Part shown: piece after piece, positions 33,380-36,146 of the stretch
How the letters are laid out: each line of letters starts with the position of its first letter
Numbering within the stretch: the first letter of the stretch is position 1
Assembly: GCA_001579985.1 (NCBI GenBank)
Contig: LRSR01002551.1
Span: 1-36,146, forward strand
Length of the DNA stretch: 36,146 bases
Origin: Hypsibius dujardini
Lineage: Eukaryota; Tardigrada; Eutardigrada; Parachela; Hypsibiidae
Reading direction: 5' to 3'
The notes under the pieces: generated by a model
Databases searched by the model: none
What the model saw: only the letters and a program-made list of their open reading frames with translations
What the model was told of the DNA's origin: nothing
Position numbers and translations under genes: made by a program

Positions 33380-33660
33380 ATTGCCGCTCTTTATTAGTTG
33401 GGTAAGCACAGAAACGTATGTGCCGGTCGGACCCTGACTCGGTGGTGTTCGCTTCCCCGGGTCCGCATTATTAATTGCGTCTGGGACGTGGAAAATGTCG
33501 TGTCGTCATTAATCGATCCACAGTGTACGGACTGAACTGTTACGTTAATAAAACAATAGTGTGCTCGCGGACTCTAGACTTCAATTTTTCAGTCACAAGC
33601 AGCCATCATACATGACTAAAGGGCAACTTCTCTTGATTAGTCCGCCATTGTGTGCCCTAC
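33380..33660 (+). pseudogene. Flippase exon 5 end and intron 5 fragment
   Basis: The sequence aligns to 8338-8640, covering the last codons of exon 5 (CTCTTTATTAGTTGG), the donor GTAAG and about 280 bases of intron 5. It stops before the microsatellite. It lies beyond the intact membrane-protein gene, out of order with the intron 6 remnant at 29630, so it comes from a further flippase copy or a rearrangement. Confidence 0.8.
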
Positions 33661-34420
33661 TATCTTTTCTTTTTCCGTTTATCTGTCTGACGAATAACTG
33701 GATAAAATAATTAATTATTTTATTACTAAAATAACAGATATGATGTCACACCCGCTTCGATGAGGCATCAAACCCCAGCTGACAGTGTTTGACATTGGGG
33801 CGTTTCGTGTCATTTCAGGCACGAACGGCCAAGGATCTCTTTTCTCTTTTCCGCGGCAAACACCAATTTTCCGACTACCCAAGGCCTATACAGAAACCAA
33901 ATTTAAAATTGAATAGCTCCATTAACTATCTTTTTATGCTTTCATTCATGTTTCATTTATGTTTGAACAATCAATCATGCCTGCTCCAATTGATTCTGAA
34001 GCGAGGGGCGTCACCTTGGCCCACCATCAGAACGGCCATTCTAAAAAAAATAGTCGATGCTTTGTTTGACCTGGGCTTTACGGTTTCGAAGTCTACTGTC
34101 ACTCGTGTTATCACGGAATTTTTCCGTCTTTATAGTTTATCATACGCCATGGTGTAATACCAGTACTCGTACGAGTTTTGTGAGCGTCACAAGTTCTTGT
34201 GGGTCGATTGCTGACTTGAAGATCTAGATCTAAGACTAAATCTGGAAGCAACAACGCCCCAACATGATGTTTCGGATGAAGGAAGATTGCACCTGCAGTC
34301 GTTTATTCTTCGAGTTGTTGTTTTTGCGACCGGGTGGTTGATAGCTTTCAAGTCGACCTTGCTTTTTCGATATCTGTTTTATGATAAGCTAAATCATACA
34401 GGACCGACTCCAGCAAAGAA
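33661..34420 (+). mobile_element. Possible decayed DDE transposase relic
   Basis: An ORF ending at 34157 contains a helix-turn-helix-like phrase (FTVSKSTVTRVI). Beyond its stop, broken frames read EFCERHKFLW and, after a one-base shift near 34272, MMFSDEGRLHLQSF. This order resembles Tc1/mariner-type transposases (HTH, then H..W, then FSDE). Several stops and at least one shift make it non-functional. The family call is tentative. Confidence 0.35.
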
Positions 34421-34689
34421 CCAGCCAATACGGTCCCGGCCACGTATACGATATCGTGTCGCTTAACTGATGATTATGCGAGAGAGTGTTTGCTTGGTAT
34501 TGTTGCATCGCTATCTGAACTCAATTTTGACCTAAATAATTAGGTCGCTGTTGGGCATCTCGCCTGCCGAGATGGCGCAATCAACCCCTAAATATTACGG
34601 TACGGCATCCAATCGAGAACCACTTGTACAAATTGTATTACTGCACATTTTTATACATGCAATTATGGATTTACTGTACTCTTCTCTTC

Positions 34690-35560
34690 CGGAGTAAGCT
34701 AGGGTCATAATTTAGTACTAGTACGACCACAGTATATGTACCCCATACCGAATCATTTTCGGGCAGTCTTTCTTCATCCGAAAACATCATGTTGGGGCCG
34801 GCACTAGTGCTGGGCCTGTCCACCGTGTTGCTGATGACCACTTATGACTGCCGAGTCCTCCAAAGTTCCCCGCTTGATGGAGGTCCGCCGATGTGGTGCT
34901 TAGTGAAGACATCGGGTTTTACCTCGTTTGCCGAGGCAATAGCTCGACACCAGTTGTGTTGAATGCGTCATTGCATGATCTACCACACAATGCGAGCCGA
35001 TGGACAAGCAAGGTGAGTCTTGGCAGTGGCCACGGCATTCATTTTACCCTCCTCCCTAATTGAGGAAACGACATATAAGCCACCTACATTTTTGCTTTTT
35101 AAAGTTTCGAGTTAGCTGCTGACGCTGCTGGAAATACGTGTTTTACTATAGAGTAATGTTAGTTAGTTAGTTGCCAAAGTTAGTTGCTATTACCGATTGT
35201 AAGATTTGACTCCCTAATAATCCTGTTGAGTAGCAAGTCCTCCTCATTTAAAGACAATTAGAGCCCCACTTGCGTTTTTACTTCTACCTGAATATGTCAC
35301 CAACAAGGCCCAGTAGCACCATGGCTATTTTTACCCTTAGGATCTTCGCTGAGGGTTCCATTTTTCACCAAATCTGTTTAAATGCTCCCTGGTACTTGAG
35401 CGGCATAAGCGGAAGCGTCTGCAAATGGAAGCAAGAGAAGGTACGATACCTGTGTTTTCATCTTGGTTAATGATTGATTTGGCTGCAGGCATTATTTGGA
35501 ACTTGCTTTTTGAACCTGAACGGACTAGCCATTCTCCATTGAGACCCAGAATAGAGTTAG
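34690..35560 (-). repeat. Dispersed repeat, copy 2, with FSDE-like relic
   Basis: Positions 34795-35560 match 19010-20520 in three blocks, without the intervening 570 bases. On the minus strand just past it (34800 down to about 34680) a short frame reads MMFSDEERLPENDSVW, similar to the plus-strand relic near 34265, so the two transposase-like scraps face each other. The minus ORF 35618-35337 includes ASICRRFRLCRSSTREHLNRF, which could be a helix-turn-helix. The element is probably a dead DNA transposon. Confidence 0.45.
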
Positions 35561-35618
35561 CCTTGATGCCATCAACAGCAAAGATTAGAACAACAAATTG
35601 CTGCAAATTGATCCACAT

Positions 35619-36146
35619 TACAATCAGCGGGATTTTTCACGGGATTACAGTTATTAAGCAAAACGTATGCACTGGCTGCCGGGTGGAATTTCATATATGG
35701 CGTGAATTTTATAGAAACCCGCCAGTTAAAAATTTTTGAGAAAAGTAAGTTTGCACTATTTTCTGACAGAGGGGTGAATGTCCAAAATTTTGAGTGCTTG
35801 GTTATACAATTTGGACCGGAAGTAACAAAGTAACGGAATGGTAACCAAGCACTAGACCAAAAACGACTTTTTCGAGAAAACAGCCTTCAAAGATTTCAGC
35901 CTTTAGATAACAATAATTTTTCTCCCTCTGATCCGAAAATCAAAACAGTTTTAATTGCAACGATGAACACTATCGTGAACAAAAACCGTCGTTTTTCACT
36001 CAATCGGTATGGTACCTGTAAATTAAATTAGTTTTGACCAGTTTCCAGTTGCAGAGCGTTGTGCACTGTGCAATTGTGCTGTAGAAAAGTGCCATCTGCG
36101 CCAACTCGGTTTCCGAAAAACCGTTCGACATTTTGTATTTTTTTAA
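35619..36146. other. Unassigned right edge
   Basis: I see no gene, conserved motif or repeat shared with the rest of the window here. Confidence 0.4.

Noticed and set aside
1-36146. CRISPR array or prokaryotic operon features
   Set aside because: Direct repeats present are microsatellites without spacers; genes have spliceosomal introns.

Overview
The window is nuclear DNA of an animal. It has intron-rich genes with GT-AG splice sites, a SORL1-type receptor and an ATP8A-type lipid flippase, dense (CTGT)n microsatellites in introns, and several short inverted-repeat transposons. The species cannot be fixed from the sequence. An invertebrate is likely, and a tardigrade is only a guess. All exon boundaries below were read by eye from splice consensus, reading frame and protein families. 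The flippase exons sum to exactly 1204 codons. The exons of the second receptor copy sum to exactly 1453 codons.

Layout: (1) 1-3740, minus strand, the first 658 residues of a SORL1-like receptor (copy A); the rest lies beyond the left edge. (2) 3972-4630, a foldback repeat with arms of about 305 bp. (3) 5588-13996, plus strand, a complete 12-exon P4-ATPase flippase. (4) 14677-15768, minus strand, a broken gene for a single-pass membrane protein. (5) 15769-20705, a repeat-rich stretch with a stray flippase exon fragment, a nested inverted repeat of about 2 kb, and a dispersed repeat. (6) 20706-29465, minus strand, receptor copy B with the VPS10, propeller and LDL-A parts. It has one internal stop codon and is cut off after the ninth LDL-A repeat. 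(7) 29630-31010, remnants of a second flippase locus interrupted by a hAT transposase fragment. (8) 31042-31599, a candidate small membrane-protein ORF. (9) 32118-33280, an intact copy of the membrane-protein gene. (10) 33380-36146, another flippase fragment, transposase-like relics and a second copy of the dispersed repeat.

The main result is that a module of receptor (-), flippase (+) and membrane protein (-) was duplicated in tandem with a period of about 26 kb, and the copies then decayed in a complementary way. Receptor A is open throughout what can be seen, while receptor B is broken. The first flippase is intact and the second is reduced to flanking scraps. The first membrane-protein gene has two stop codons and the second is open. 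Each gene therefore keeps one apparently good copy, but the good copies lie in different units.

The receptor, by family, sorts cargo between Golgi, endosomes and the cell surface. The flippase moves aminophospholipids to the cytosolic leaflet of late-secretory membranes. Both act in membrane traffic, but the sequence gives no evidence that they work together; their linkage may be chance.
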